In this document: in pieces, positions 26,554 to 34,879 of the stretch
How the letters are laid out: each line of letters opens with the position of its first letter
How positions within the stretch are numbered: the stretch's first letter is position 1
Source of the DNA: Microbacterium sp. AB
GTDB taxonomy: Bacteria; Actinomycetota; Actinomycetes; Actinomycetales; Microbacteriaceae
Assembly (NCBI RefSeq): GCF_032878875.1
Contig: NZ_CP118157.1
Location: 1,674,001 to 1,738,000, forward strand
DNA: 64,000 nucleotides
Direction: 5' to 3'
The notes under the pieces: model-generated
What the model was told of the DNA's origin: nothing
Database searches by the model: none
The model's input: only the letters and a program-made list of their open reading frames with translations
Position numbers and translations under genes: made by a program

Positions 26554-27219
26554 ATGAACACCCCCTATACCGGCGGCACATCGCCGCAGGGCCTCCAGCT
26601 CCCGAGCAGCCGCTACATCCTGCCCCAGTTCGAGGAGCGCACGGCCTACGGCTACAAGCGCCAGGACCCCTACAACAAGCTCTTCGAGGACCGCGTGATC
26701 TTCCTCGGCGTCCAGGTCGACGACGCGTCGGCCGACGACGTGATGGCGCAGCTCCTCGTGCTCGAGAGCCAGGATCCCGACCGCGACATCATCATGTACA
26801 TCAACTCCCCCGGCGGCTCGTTCACCGCGATGACGGCGATCTACGACACGATGCAGTACATCTCGCCGGAGATCCAGACCGTGGTGCTCGGTCAGGCCGC
26901 GTCCGCTGCGGCGGTGCTGCTCGCCGCCGGCGCGCCGGGCAAGCGCCTGGCCCTGCCGAACGCGCGCATCCTCATCCACCAGCCCGCCGTCGGGGAGTCC
27001 GGACACGGGCAGGCGTCGGACATCGAGATCCAGGCCGCGGAGATCCTCCGGATGCGCACCTGGCTCGAGGAGACGCTCGCGAAGCACTCGAACAGGTCGC
27101 AGGCCGAGGTGCACAAGGACATCGATCGGGACAAGATCCTGGGCGGGTCCGAGGCCGTCGAATACGGCCTCGTCGACCAGGTGCTGACCACCCGCAAGCG
27201 CACGCCGCTGGCGAAGTAG
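26554..27219 (+). CDS. clpP2: ATP-dependent Clp protease proteolytic subunit 2
   Basis: This 221-residue ClpP pairs with ClpP1. The catalytic serine lies in LGQAASAAAVLL, the histidine in ILIHQPAV, and the aspartate in the QAAEILRMR-containing C-terminal half. It has an N-terminal extension of about 30 residues compared with ClpP1, which may be a processed propeptide, as in mycobacterial ClpP2. It is co-transcribed with clpP1 and ends at a long hairpin (27226-27268), so clpX has its own promoter. Confidence 0.95.
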   Translation: MNTPYTGGTSPQGLQLPSSRYILPQFEERTAYGYKRQDPYNKLFEDRVIFLGVQVDDASADDVMAQLLVLESQDPDRDIIMYINSPGGSFTAMTAIYDTMQYISPEIQTVVLGQAASAAAVLLAAGAPGKRLALPNARILIHQPAVGESGHGQASDIEIQAAEILRMRTWLEETLAKHSNRSQAEVHKDIDRDKILGGSEAVEYGLVDQVLTTRKRTPLAK

Positions 27220-27225
27220 GACCGT

Positions 27226-27268
27226 CGAGGACGCCCCGGACCCGCCTGCGCGGTCCGGGGCGTCCTCG
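27226..27268 (+). terminator. terminator after clpP2
   Basis: A perfect 17-bp stem runs from 27226-27242 to 27252-27268 with a nine-base loop, seven bases after the clpP2 stop. Confidence 0.85.
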
Positions 27269-27354
27269 TCGATGCCGCGTCGATCCGCGTCGGTGTCGGC
27301 GGCAGCGGTTAGGCTCGAGTACGACCCGCACGGGAACCCAGGAGGAGATGGATC

Positions 27355-28626
27355 ATGGCTCGCATCGGTGAGAGCGCCGACCTGTTCAAATGCTCCTTCT
27401 GCGGCAAGAGCCAGAAGCAGGTGCAGCAGCTGATCGCCGGACCCGGCGTGTACATCTGCGACGAGTGCGTCGAGCTCTGCAACGAGATCATCGAAGAGCG
27501 GATGGCCGAGTCCAATGCGGAGGGCGGGGTCGCCGAGTTCGATCTGCCGAAGCCGCGCGAGATCTTCGGCTTCCTCGAGGAGTACGTGGTCGGGCAGGAG
27601 CCCGCGAAGCGCGCCCTCGCCGTGGCGGTCTACAACCACTACAAGCGCGTCCGCGCCCGCGGCGAGATCAAGTCGGCCGAGCAGAAGGCCGAGGACATCG
27701 AGATCGCGAAGAGCAACATCCTCATGCTCGGCCCGACCGGCTCGGGCAAGACGTATCTCGCCCAGACGCTGGCCAAGCGGCTCAACGTCCCGTTCGCGGT
27801 GGCGGACGCGACCGCGCTCACGGAGGCCGGCTATGTGGGCGAGGACGTCGAGAACATCCTGCTGAAGCTGCTCCAGGCCGCCGACTTCGACGTGAAGCGC
27901 GCCGAGACCGGCATCATCTACATCGACGAGGTCGACAAGATCGCCCGCAAGGCGGAGAACCCCTCGATCACGCGCGACGTGTCGGGCGAGGGCGTCCAGC
28001 AGGCGTTGCTGAAGATCCTCGAGGGCACCGTCGCATCCGTCCCCCCGCAGGGCGGGCGGAAGCATCCGCATCAGGAGTTCATCCAGATCGACACGACGAA
28101 CGTGCTGTTCATCGTCGCCGGCGCGTTCGCCGGTCTCGAGGACATCATCTCCTCGCGCGTGGGGCGGCACGGCGTCGGCTTCGGCGCGCCGCTGCAGGAC
28201 AAGCGCGACGACGGCTGGCTCTTCTCGGAGGTGCTCCCGGAGGACCTGCACAAGTTCGGCCTCATCCCCGAGTTCATCGGTCGTCTTCCCGTCATCGCCT
28301 CCGTCGGCCCGCTCGATCAGGACGCGCTCATGGAGATCCTCACGGTGCCGCGCAACGCGCTCGTGAAGCAGTACCAGCGCATGTTCGAGCTCGACGGCGT
28401 CGACCTCGACTTCGAGGAGGACGCGCTCCGCGCCATCGCCGACCTCGCCGTCGGCCGGAAGACGGGCGCCCGCGGGCTCCGCGCCATCCTCGAGGAGGTG
28501 CTCGGGCCGATCATGTTCGAGATCCCCTCCTCCGACGACGTCGCGAAGGTCGTCGTCACGCGCGCCGCCGTGGAAGAGGGCGCGGCGCCGACCGTCGTGC
28601 TGCGTCAGCGCAAGAAGAGCGCGTAG
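27355..28626 (+). CDS. clpX: Clp protease ATP-binding subunit ClpX
   Basis: ClpX unfolds tagged substrates and feeds them to ClpP. The 423-residue product has the N-terminal C4 zinc domain (CSFCG, then CDECVELC), Walker A GPTGSGKT, the pore loop GYVGED, Walker [10 protein letters not shown] and the sensor regions. All catalytic residues expected of an AAA+ unfoldase are present. It has an AGGAGG ribosome binding site nine bases upstream. The preceding clpP2 terminator implies separate transcription. The next gene is convergent after 35 bases. Confidence 0.96.
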   Translation: MARIGESADLFKCSFCGKSQKQVQQLIAGPGVYICDECVELCNEIIEERMAESNAEGGVAEFDLPKPREIFGFLEEYVVGQEPAKRALAVAVYNHYKRVRARGEIKSAEQKAEDIEIAKSNILMLGPTGSGKTYLAQTLAKRLNVPFAVADATALTEAGYVGEDVENILLKLLQAADFDVKRAETGIIYIDEVDKIARKAENPSITRDVSGEGVQQALLKILEGTVASVPPQGGRKHPHQEFIQIDTTNVLFIVAGAFAGLEDIISSRVGRHGVGFGAPLQDKRDDGWLFSEVLPEDLHKFGLIPEFIGRLPVIASVGPLDQDALMEILTVPRNALVKQYQRMFELDGVDLDFEEDALRAIADLAVGRKTGARGLRAILEEVLGPIMFEIPSSDDVAKVVVTRAAVEEGAAPTVVLRQRKKSA

Positions 28627-28660
28627 CCCCGGCCCCTCCTGCCGCGGGACCGCGCCTGCG

Positions 28661-30571
28661 TCAGCCGACGTGCACGTCGGGACGCAGCCCGCGGCGAGGC
28701 TCGGCGCGGCGCAGCACCTCGCGCGTGACGGGCGCGATCTCGCCCGTCCCGAAGACGAGGAACCTCAGCATGTTCGACGCGGGGTTGCCCTCGTTCCACT
28801 CGAAGTAGACGTCGGGGACGACACCCGTCTCGTCGCGGATCGCGAGCAGGACGGCGGCGATCGCGTTCGGCACGGATCCTCCGCGCACGTGGACGATCCG
28901 GTACCCGTCGTGCTCTTCCCCCACGACGACGAGATCCTCCTCGAAGTCGGAGGAGTCGCCGATGTGCACCTGCAGGAAGATGACGTGCGCGGTGCTCGGG
29001 ATGCCGTTGAAACGGCGTTCGTTGCGGAGCTTCTCGGCGAACTCCGTCGCCGTGCCCGAGCCCGGCTCCTTGGCCACGACACGCACCGCGCGGTGCCGCT
29101 CGGCGTCGTGTCGGATGAAGGAGAGGGCGCGCTCGTCGAAGGTCACCGACCTCGCGCGCAGCTGGAACGAGCGAGGCACCCGGGACAGGAGCGAGACGGT
29201 CACGATGCCGAGGATGAAGAGCCCGGCGATCCGCACGCCGTCGGGGCGCTCGACGACGTTCACGATCGTCGTGGCGAGGAAGACGGCCGCGATGACGGCG
29301 AAGCCGATGGCCGCGCCCGGGCGGTGCCGGCGGCGCGCGGAGAGGGCGACCGCGATCGACGCCGAGGTGATGAGCACGAGCACACCGGTCGCATACGCCC
29401 CGCTCTGCGCGTCGACGTCGGCCTCGAACACGATCGTGATGAGGAACGCGATCGCGGTGAAGACGATCACGAGAGGCCGCGTCGCGGACGCCCAGCGCGG
29501 CGCCATGCCGTAACGGGGGAGATAGCGGGGGACGAGGTTGAGCAGGCCGGCCATCGCCGAGGCGCCCGCGAACCAGAGGATCAGGACGGTCGCGGTGTCG
29601 TACAGCGTGCCGAACCCCTCGCCGAGCAGCGCGTGGGCGAGGTACGCGAGTGCGCGCCCGTTCGCCGCGCCCCCGGGGAGGAACTCCTCCTGCGGGATGA
29701 GCAGCGTCGTCACGAGGCCCGAACCGAGGAGGAAGACGCTCATCGTCAGCGCTGCGGCGGTGAGGAGTCTCCGGGCGCCCCTGATCCGCCCGGTGGGACG
29801 CTCCTCGGTGTCTCCGGCGGCCCCGCGGATCTGGGGCATGACCGCCACGCCCGTCTCGAACCCCGAGAGCCCCAGCGCGAGCCGGGGGAAGACCAGGAGA
29901 GCGATCGCGATCGCGGCGACCGGGTCTCCGTGGGCGGCCGTGAGGGCGCCGAGCCAGTCGTCGACGACGACGGGGTGCGCGACGACGTCGGCGAAGGCCG
30001 CCACGAGCACCACGGCGTTGAGGGCGAGGAACGCGCCCACGAGGACGACGGCGATCGAGATGGCACCGCGGAACCCCTTCAGGAACACCGCCCCGAGGAG
30101 GGCGACGAGGAACAGCGTGAGGGGCACCTCCATCCCGTCGAGCCAGGCGGGGACGAAGGGGTTCTCGACGATGTGGGCCGTGGCGTCGGCCGCCGACAGC
30201 GTGATCGTGATCATGAAGTCGGTGGCGGCGAAGCCGAGCAGCACCAGCACGAGCAGCTTCCCGCCCCACCAGGGCAGCAGCCGTTCGAGCATCGCGATCG
30301 ACCCCTCGCCGTGCGGGCTCTCCTTCGCGACCTGCCGGTAGACGGGGAGAGCGCCGAACAGCGTGACGAGGACGAGGACGAGCGTGGCGATCGGGGAGAG
30401 CACGCCTGCGGCCAGCGCGGCGATCGCCGGCTGATAGCCGAGCGTCGAGAAGTAGTCGACGCCCGTGAGGCACATGACCCGCCACCAGGACGCCCCTCCG
30501 CGCCCGTCCGGCGTGTTCGCGTGCCGGGAACGTCCGGGTGCCGACATGGTCTCCGCGCTCTCGATGAGCAT
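28661..30571 (-). CDS. APC-superfamily transporter with a large cytoplasmic C-terminal domain
   Basis: The 636-residue protein has about 12 hydrophobic segments between residues 30 and 450. The start of the core, [15 protein letters not shown], and the loop [11 protein letters not shown] match APC-fold carriers. Residues about 455-636 form a soluble domain ([19 protein letters not shown]) of the kind seen in potassium carriers such as KimA. The gene is divergent from a KdpDE-like pair, so potassium or another cation is a plausible substrate, but an amino acid cannot be excluded. The ATG follows GGAGAAG. The whole antisense strand is also open, but those frames are shadows. Confidence 0.8.
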   Translation of the reverse strand: MLIESAETMSAPGRSRHANTPDGRGGASWWRVMCLTGVDYFSTLGYQPAIAALAAGVLSPIATLVLVLVTLFGALPVYRQVAKESPHGEGSIAMLERLLPWWGGKLLVLVLLGFAATDFMITITLSAADATAHIVENPFVPAWLDGMEVPLTLFLVALLGAVFLKGFRGAISIAVVLVGAFLALNAVVLVAAFADVVAHPVVVDDWLGALTAAHGDPVAAIAIALLVFPRLALGLSGFETGVAVMPQIRGAAGDTEERPTGRIRGARRLLTAAALTMSVFLLGSGLVTTLLIPQEEFLPGGAANGRALAYLAHALLGEGFGTLYDTATVLILWFAGASAMAGLLNLVPRYLPRYGMAPRWASATRPLVIVFTAIAFLITIVFEADVDAQSGAYATGVLVLITSASIAVALSARRRHRPGAAIGFAVIAAVFLATTIVNVVERPDGVRIAGLFILGIVTVSLLSRVPRSFQLRARSVTFDERALSFIRHDAERHRAVRVVAKEPGSGTATEFAEKLRNERRFNGIPSTAHVIFLQVHIGDSSDFEEDLVVVGEEHDGYRIVHVRGGSVPNAIAAVLLAIRDETGVVPDVYFEWNEGNPASNMLRFLVFGTGEIAPVTREVLRRAEPRRGLRPDVHVG

Positions 30572-30719
30572 CTCTTCTCCGCCTCTCCGGGGGTCAAACC
30601 AGTCAACGGTAGCCCCGCGCCCGGCCGCCGGACGGGCGCGGGCGTCAGGATTCCGTTAGGGTTTCGGGCTGCTGCGCGCGGCGTCGCCGGGAGGCGCCCG
30701 GGGGCGTCAGACTTCTCTC

Positions 30720-31856
30720 GTGCAGCGATTCGCGATGCTCCCCGTCCGGCGCCAGCTGGCAGCCGCGATCGCCGGCGTCGTGATGCTCGCGCTGGTCACC
30801 GTCGCCGTGGCGCCGTCAGAGGAAGGGGAGGGGTTCCTCGTCGCCGCGCTGCTCTATCAGCTCGTCGTCGTGGCGGCCGCTGTGTTCGGCGGGCTCGTGG
30901 TCGCGCTGGCCGCGGCGACGGCGGCGGGGCTGCTGCTGAACTACTTCTTCGCCGATCCGGTGCATACGGTGCAGGTGACCGACGGCGCGCACGCGGTGGC
31001 GATCGTGGTGTTCCTCGCCGTCGGAGCCATCGTCAGCCTCGTGGTCGGGCAGTCGGAGGCGCGTCTCGCGCTCGCGCAGCAGACGACCGCCGCCGAGAGC
31101 CGCGCGGTCGCGGCGCAGGACGCGGATCGGATGAAGACGGCGCTCCTCGCCGCGGTGGGGCACGATCTGCGCACCCCGCTGGCCGCGGCGTCGGCGGCCG
31201 CGACGAGCCTCGCCAGCGAGGACGTCGTCTGGACGACGGAGCAGCGTGCGGAGCTGCTGGCGTCGACGATCGGCGCGCTCGAACGTCTCGAGCGCCTGAT
31301 CGACGATCTGCTCGACACGTCACGGCTCGACGCGGGGGTCCTGCCGGTCTCGCTCGAGGCGATGCGCGTGGAGGACGCCGTCGCGCTCGCGCTCGACGAG
31401 TTCGGCGATGCGGGCGACGCCGTGAGCGTGAGCATCGCGCCGGAGCTGCCGGATGCCCGTGCGGATCCCGTGCTCGTGCAGCGCGTCGTCGTCAACGTCG
31501 TCGGCAACTCCCTGCGGCATGCCGGGGGAGCGGTCGAGATGCGCATCGGGGTCGCGGGTCCGGTTCAGGGCGCCGGGTCGGAGGGCGCATCGCCGCGGCC
31601 CGCGGTCGAGCTCGCCGTCGTCGATCACGGGCCGGGCATCCCGCCCGAGTCCCTCGAGGACGCCTTTCGCCCGTTCCGTCGTCTGGACGACCGCGGCACG
31701 GGGGTCGGACTCGGCCTCGCGCTGTCCCGGGGCTTCGCGGAGGCGATGGGGGGAGCCCTCTCGATCGGCCCGACGCCGGGAGGCGGGCTCACCTGCGTAC
31801 TGGCCCTTCCGGTGTCGGACGCCGTGACGAGGCTCGCCGGGGAGGGGGAGGGATGA
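30720..31856 (+). CDS. KdpD-like sensor histidine kinase lacking the N-terminal KdpD/USP domains
   Basis: The 378-residue kinase begins with the four-helix DUF4118 membrane module (residues about 12-112) that lies in the middle of full-length KdpD. A HisKA domain with the phospho-acceptor in AVGHDLRTPLAA and a HATPase domain (VVGNSLRHAGG, HGPGIPPE, GLGLALSRG) follow. The N-terminal KdpD and universal-stress-protein domains, about 400 residues in E. coli, are absent. The start is GTG at 30720, six bases after a CAGACT -10 box, so it is probably leaderless. It overlaps the regulator gene by four bases (ATGA). Confidence 0.88.
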   Translation: MQRFAMLPVRRQLAAAIAGVVMLALVTVAVAPSEEGEGFLVAALLYQLVVVAAAVFGGLVVALAAATAAGLLLNYFFADPVHTVQVTDGAHAVAIVVFLAVGAIVSLVVGQSEARLALAQQTTAAESRAVAAQDADRMKTALLAAVGHDLRTPLAAASAAATSLASEDVVWTTEQRAELLASTIGALERLERLIDDLLDTSRLDAGVLPVSLEAMRVEDAVALALDEFGDAGDAVSVSIAPELPDARADPVLVQRVVVNVVGNSLRHAGGAVEMRIGVAGPVQGAGSEGASPRPAVELAVVDHGPGIPPESLEDAFRPFRRLDDRGTGVGLGLALSRGFAEAMGGALSIGPTPGGGLTCVLALPVSDAVTRLAGEGEG

Positions 31857-32527
31857 GCATCCTCATCGTCGAGGACGACCCCGCCATCCGGCGCACGCTG
31901 GCACTCAACCTCGAGGCGCGCGGCTACGCGGTCGCCGAAGCGGCGGACGGGGACGCCGCCGTGAAGGCGATCGCGACGAACGAGCCCGCCCTCGTCGTCC
32001 TCGACCTCGGTCTTCCCGCGCTGGACGGGATCGAGGTGATCACGACCGTGCGCGGCGCGCACCGGATGCCGATCCTCGTCCTCAGCGGACGGTCGCAGAC
32101 CGCCGAGAAGGTCGCGGCGCTCGACGCGGGGGCGAACGACTACGTGACGAAGCCCTTCGCGATCGACGAGCTCCTCGCCCGGATCCGCGCCCTGCTGCGG
32201 ACCGCGCCCGCGACGCCCGAGGACGTCGACGGGCATCGCATCGGCGACACCCTCGTCGACCTCGTCGCACACACCGCCACGCGGGACGGCCGGTCGGTGC
32301 ATCTGACCGCGACGGAGTGGGCGATGCTCGAGGTGCTCCTGCGCAACGTGGGGCGGCTCGTCGGCAAGCGGGAGCTCCTCACCACGGTGTGGGGCCCCGC
32401 GTACACGGGGGAGGACGCCTACCTCCGGCTCTACATGAGTCAGCTGCGCCGGAAGCTGGAGCTCGATCCGGCACGACCGCGACACCTGCTCACGGAGCCG
32501 GGTCTCGGCTACCGCTACCGGCCCTAG
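31853..32527 (+). CDS. KdpE-like OmpR-family response regulator
   Basis: The 224-residue regulator has a receiver domain with the acidic pair EDD near the N-terminus, the phospho-acceptor aspartate in LVVLDLGLP, the conserved Ser and Lys (VLSGRS, TKPF), and an OmpR/PhoB winged helix in the C-terminal half (LTATEWAMLEVLL, then RLYMSQLRRKLE and GLGYRYRP). It is translationally coupled to the kinase. Its likely target is the divergent transporter promoter between 30571 and 30720, which is inferred from layout only. Confidence 0.92.
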   Translation: MSILIVEDDPAIRRTLALNLEARGYAVAEAADGDAAVKAIATNEPALVVLDLGLPALDGIEVITTVRGAHRMPILVLSGRSQTAEKVAALDAGANDYVTKPFAIDELLARIRALLRTAPATPEDVDGHRIGDTLVDLVAHTATRDGRSVHLTATEWAMLEVLLRNVGRLVGKRELLTTVWGPAYTGEDAYLRLYMSQLRRKLELDPARPRHLLTEPGLGYRYRP

Positions 32528-32555
32528 CCGGGATCCTCCGCTCCGTCGAGCGGGC

Positions 32556-34619
32556 TCATGCGGCGAGGCCGCGCCGCTTCAGCAGCGGCGCGATCTCGGC
32601 GTCGCGACCGCGGAAGTCACGGTACGCGTCGAGGGGATCCTTCGCCCCTCCGACGCCGAGGAGGCGCTCGCGGAACCGATCGCCGCCCGCGCGCGTGAGG
32701 CCGCCGTTCTCGCGGAACCACTCGACCGTGTCCGCATCGAGCACCTCGGCCCAGATGTAGGAGTAATAGCCCGCGCTGTACCCGCCCGCGAAGATGTGCT
32801 GGAAGTAGGTCGACGAGTACCGGGAGGGCACGGCCGGCTCGTCGAGGCCGATGTCCGACAGCGCTGCCGCCTCGAAGGCCGCGACGTCCGTGACCCGGGC
32901 GGCGTCCTCCGCCGAGAGCGCGTGCCAGGCCTGGTCGAGCCACGCGGCGGCGAGGTACTCGCTCGTCGCGTAGCCCTGATCGAACGTCTCGCTCGCCCTC
33001 AGCCGCGCCACGACGTCGGCGGGCAGCGGCTCGCCCGTGACGTGGTGCACGGCGTAGTTCGCGAGGATCTCGGGCCAGAGGATCCACATCTCGTTCACCT
33101 GGCTCGGGAACTCGACGACGTCGCGATGCACGGCGGTGCCGCCGAAATGCGGATAGGTCACGTGCGCGAAGAGCCCGTGGAGGGCATGGCCGAACTCGTG
33201 GAAGAGGGTCGTGACGTTGTCGAGCGTGAGGAGGGTCGGCTCACCGGGGCCGGGCCGCACGACGTTGAGGTTGTTGACGACGACCGGCTTCGTGCCCCGC
33301 AGCTCGGACTGCACGACGAGCGAGTTCATCCATGCTCCGCCCCGCTTGCTGTCCCGCGTGTAGAGGTCCAGCAGGTAGAGCCCCAGGGCGGAGCCGTCCG
33401 CGTCGAAGACCTCGAACGTGCGCACGTCGGGGTGATAGCCGGGGAGATCGGCGCGCTCGCGGAACGAGAGCCCGTAGAGCTCGTGCGCCGCATGGAACAC
33501 GCCGTCCTGCAGCACGCGCTCGGCCTCGAACCACGGGCGCAGCGCCGCCGCGTCGATGTCGTACTCGGCCTGGCGCACCTTCTCCGTGTAGAAGGCCCAG
33601 TCGTGCGCCTCCAACGGGAACGGCTCCGGCTCCGTCTCGTCGACGATGCGCTGCAGCGCCTCCTTCTCGCGCCGGGCGTTCGCGGACGCCGGGGCCGCGA
33701 GCCGACGGAGGAGGTCGCGGACGGCCTCCGGCGTCCCCGCGGTCTCGTCCGACGTCACGTAGGCCGCGTGCGACGCGTATCCGAGAAGCTCGGCGCGTTC
33801 GGCGCGCAGGCGGACGATCTCCCGGACCACGTCGGCGTTGTCGTGGGCGTTGCCGCGCGCCGCACGGGAACGGGAGGCCTCGAGGATGCGCCGGCGGGCG
33901 TCGCGGCGCACGAGCGACGCGAGATACGGATGGCCTGTGAAGAGCGTGAGCGTGACGACGTGCTTGCCGTCGAGGCCGCGGTCGCGCGCCGCCTCGGCGG
34001 CGGCGGAGAGCTCGCCGTCCGTGAGCCCCTCGAGCTCGTCGGCCGAGTCGAAGACGACGGCGAGGTCGTTGGCGTCGGCGAGCAGGTTCTTCTCGAACTG
34101 CGTCGTCAGCGTCGACAGGCGGGTGTTGATCGCGGTGAGCCGCGCTTTCGCGGCGGCGCCGAGCGCGGCGCCGGAGTGCGTCATCCCCACGTAGCGGCGT
34201 TCGACGAGCCGACGCTGCTCCGGCGTGAGCGCGAGGGAGTCGAGCTGCTCGTGCACGGCGGCGATGCGCGCGTACAGCACCCCGTCGAGAGAGATCGAGT
34301 CGGAGTGCGCGGAGATGAGCGGGGCCAGCTGCTCGTCGACCTCCTGAATGGCGTCGGTCGCGTCGGCCGAGTTGACGGTGTAGAACGCACGGGCGACGCG
34401 GTCGAGCAGTTCGCCCGCTCGTTCGAGGGGTTCGAGCGTGTTCTCGAAGGTGGGGGCATCGGGATTCGCGGTGATCGCGGCGACCTCCGTCCTGTGCTCG
34501 GCGAAGGCGCGCTCGAACGCGGGCAGGTAGTGGCCGGGCTCGACGGCGGCGTAGTCGGGGATCCCGTACGCGAGGGGAGACGGCGCGAGAAGGGGGTTGA
34601 ACGCGGGCACGGCTGACAT
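32556..34619 (-). CDS. dcp: M3-family peptidyl-dipeptidase / oligopeptidase
   Basis: The enzyme releases dipeptides from short cytoplasmic peptides. The 687-residue product has the zinc motif HEFGHALHGLF with the third ligand further on, and the substrate-binding region YSSTYFQHIFAGGYSAGYYSY typical of Dcp in two adjoining parts. No signal peptide is present. A TAGGCT box lies six bases before the ATG at 34619 and no Shine-Dalgarno is seen, so the mRNA is probably leaderless. It converges with the response regulator gene. Confidence 0.93.
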   Translation of the reverse strand: MSAVPAFNPLLAPSPLAYGIPDYAAVEPGHYLPAFERAFAEHRTEVAAITANPDAPTFENTLEPLERAGELLDRVARAFYTVNSADATDAIQEVDEQLAPLISAHSDSISLDGVLYARIAAVHEQLDSLALTPEQRRLVERRYVGMTHSGAALGAAAKARLTAINTRLSTLTTQFEKNLLADANDLAVVFDSADELEGLTDGELSAAAEAARDRGLDGKHVVTLTLFTGHPYLASLVRRDARRRILEASRSRAARGNAHDNADVVREIVRLRAERAELLGYASHAAYVTSDETAGTPEAVRDLLRRLAAPASANARREKEALQRIVDETEPEPFPLEAHDWAFYTEKVRQAEYDIDAAALRPWFEAERVLQDGVFHAAHELYGLSFRERADLPGYHPDVRTFEVFDADGSALGLYLLDLYTRDSKRGGAWMNSLVVQSELRGTKPVVVNNLNVVRPGPGEPTLLTLDNVTTLFHEFGHALHGLFAHVTYPHFGGTAVHRDVVEFPSQVNEMWILWPEILANYAVHHVTGEPLPADVVARLRASETFDQGYATSEYLAAAWLDQAWHALSAEDAARVTDVAAFEAAALSDIGLDEPAVPSRYSSTYFQHIFAGGYSAGYYSYIWAEVLDADTVEWFRENGGLTRAGGDRFRERLLGVGGAKDPLDAYRDFRGRDAEIAPLLKRRGLAA

Positions 34620-34651
34620 CCTGACAGCCTATCGACCGCGTGAGCGCGCGA

Positions 34652-34879
34652 TCAGTCGCGGATCGGTCGCGAGATCGCGGTGCCGTCGGCCTGGAGCACG
34701 ACCTCGATGCCCGAGTCGAGCTCGGCGATGGGGCGGTCCTCGAGCCACGTCAGCGTCCAGGAGGGGTGCGGCGCCTCCGGAGCCAGATCGGCCTCCACGC
34801 GTGCGATCTCGTCGCGCAGCCCGGCGGGCACGCCGGCCGGAGGAGTGGAGCCCGCCGGCCAGCGCGTGCCCATCCGCAT
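34652..34879 (-). CDS. small hypothetical protein downstream of valS (75 aa)
   Basis: This 75-residue product is not a family I recognise. It is acidic, with the stretch PHPSWTLTWLEDRPIAELDSGIEVVLQADG suggesting a small beta domain (about half the protein). Its start codon overlaps the valS stop in TGATG, so it is translated from the valS message. It ends 33 bases before the start of dcp. The coupling suggests a real gene rather than a chance frame. Confidence 0.7.
   Translation of the reverse strand: MRMGTRWPAGSTPPAGVPAGLRDEIARVEADLAPEAPHPSWTLTWLEDRPIAELDSGIEVVLQADGTAISRPIRD

Noticed and set aside
28670..32527. A 1285-residue open frame on the plus strand
   Set aside because: It runs antisense to the APC transporter gene and then in frame into the KdpE-like gene. 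Its early part is Arg/Asp/Glu-rich with no domain, a GC-bias artefact. Only the 3' part (31853-32527) is real.
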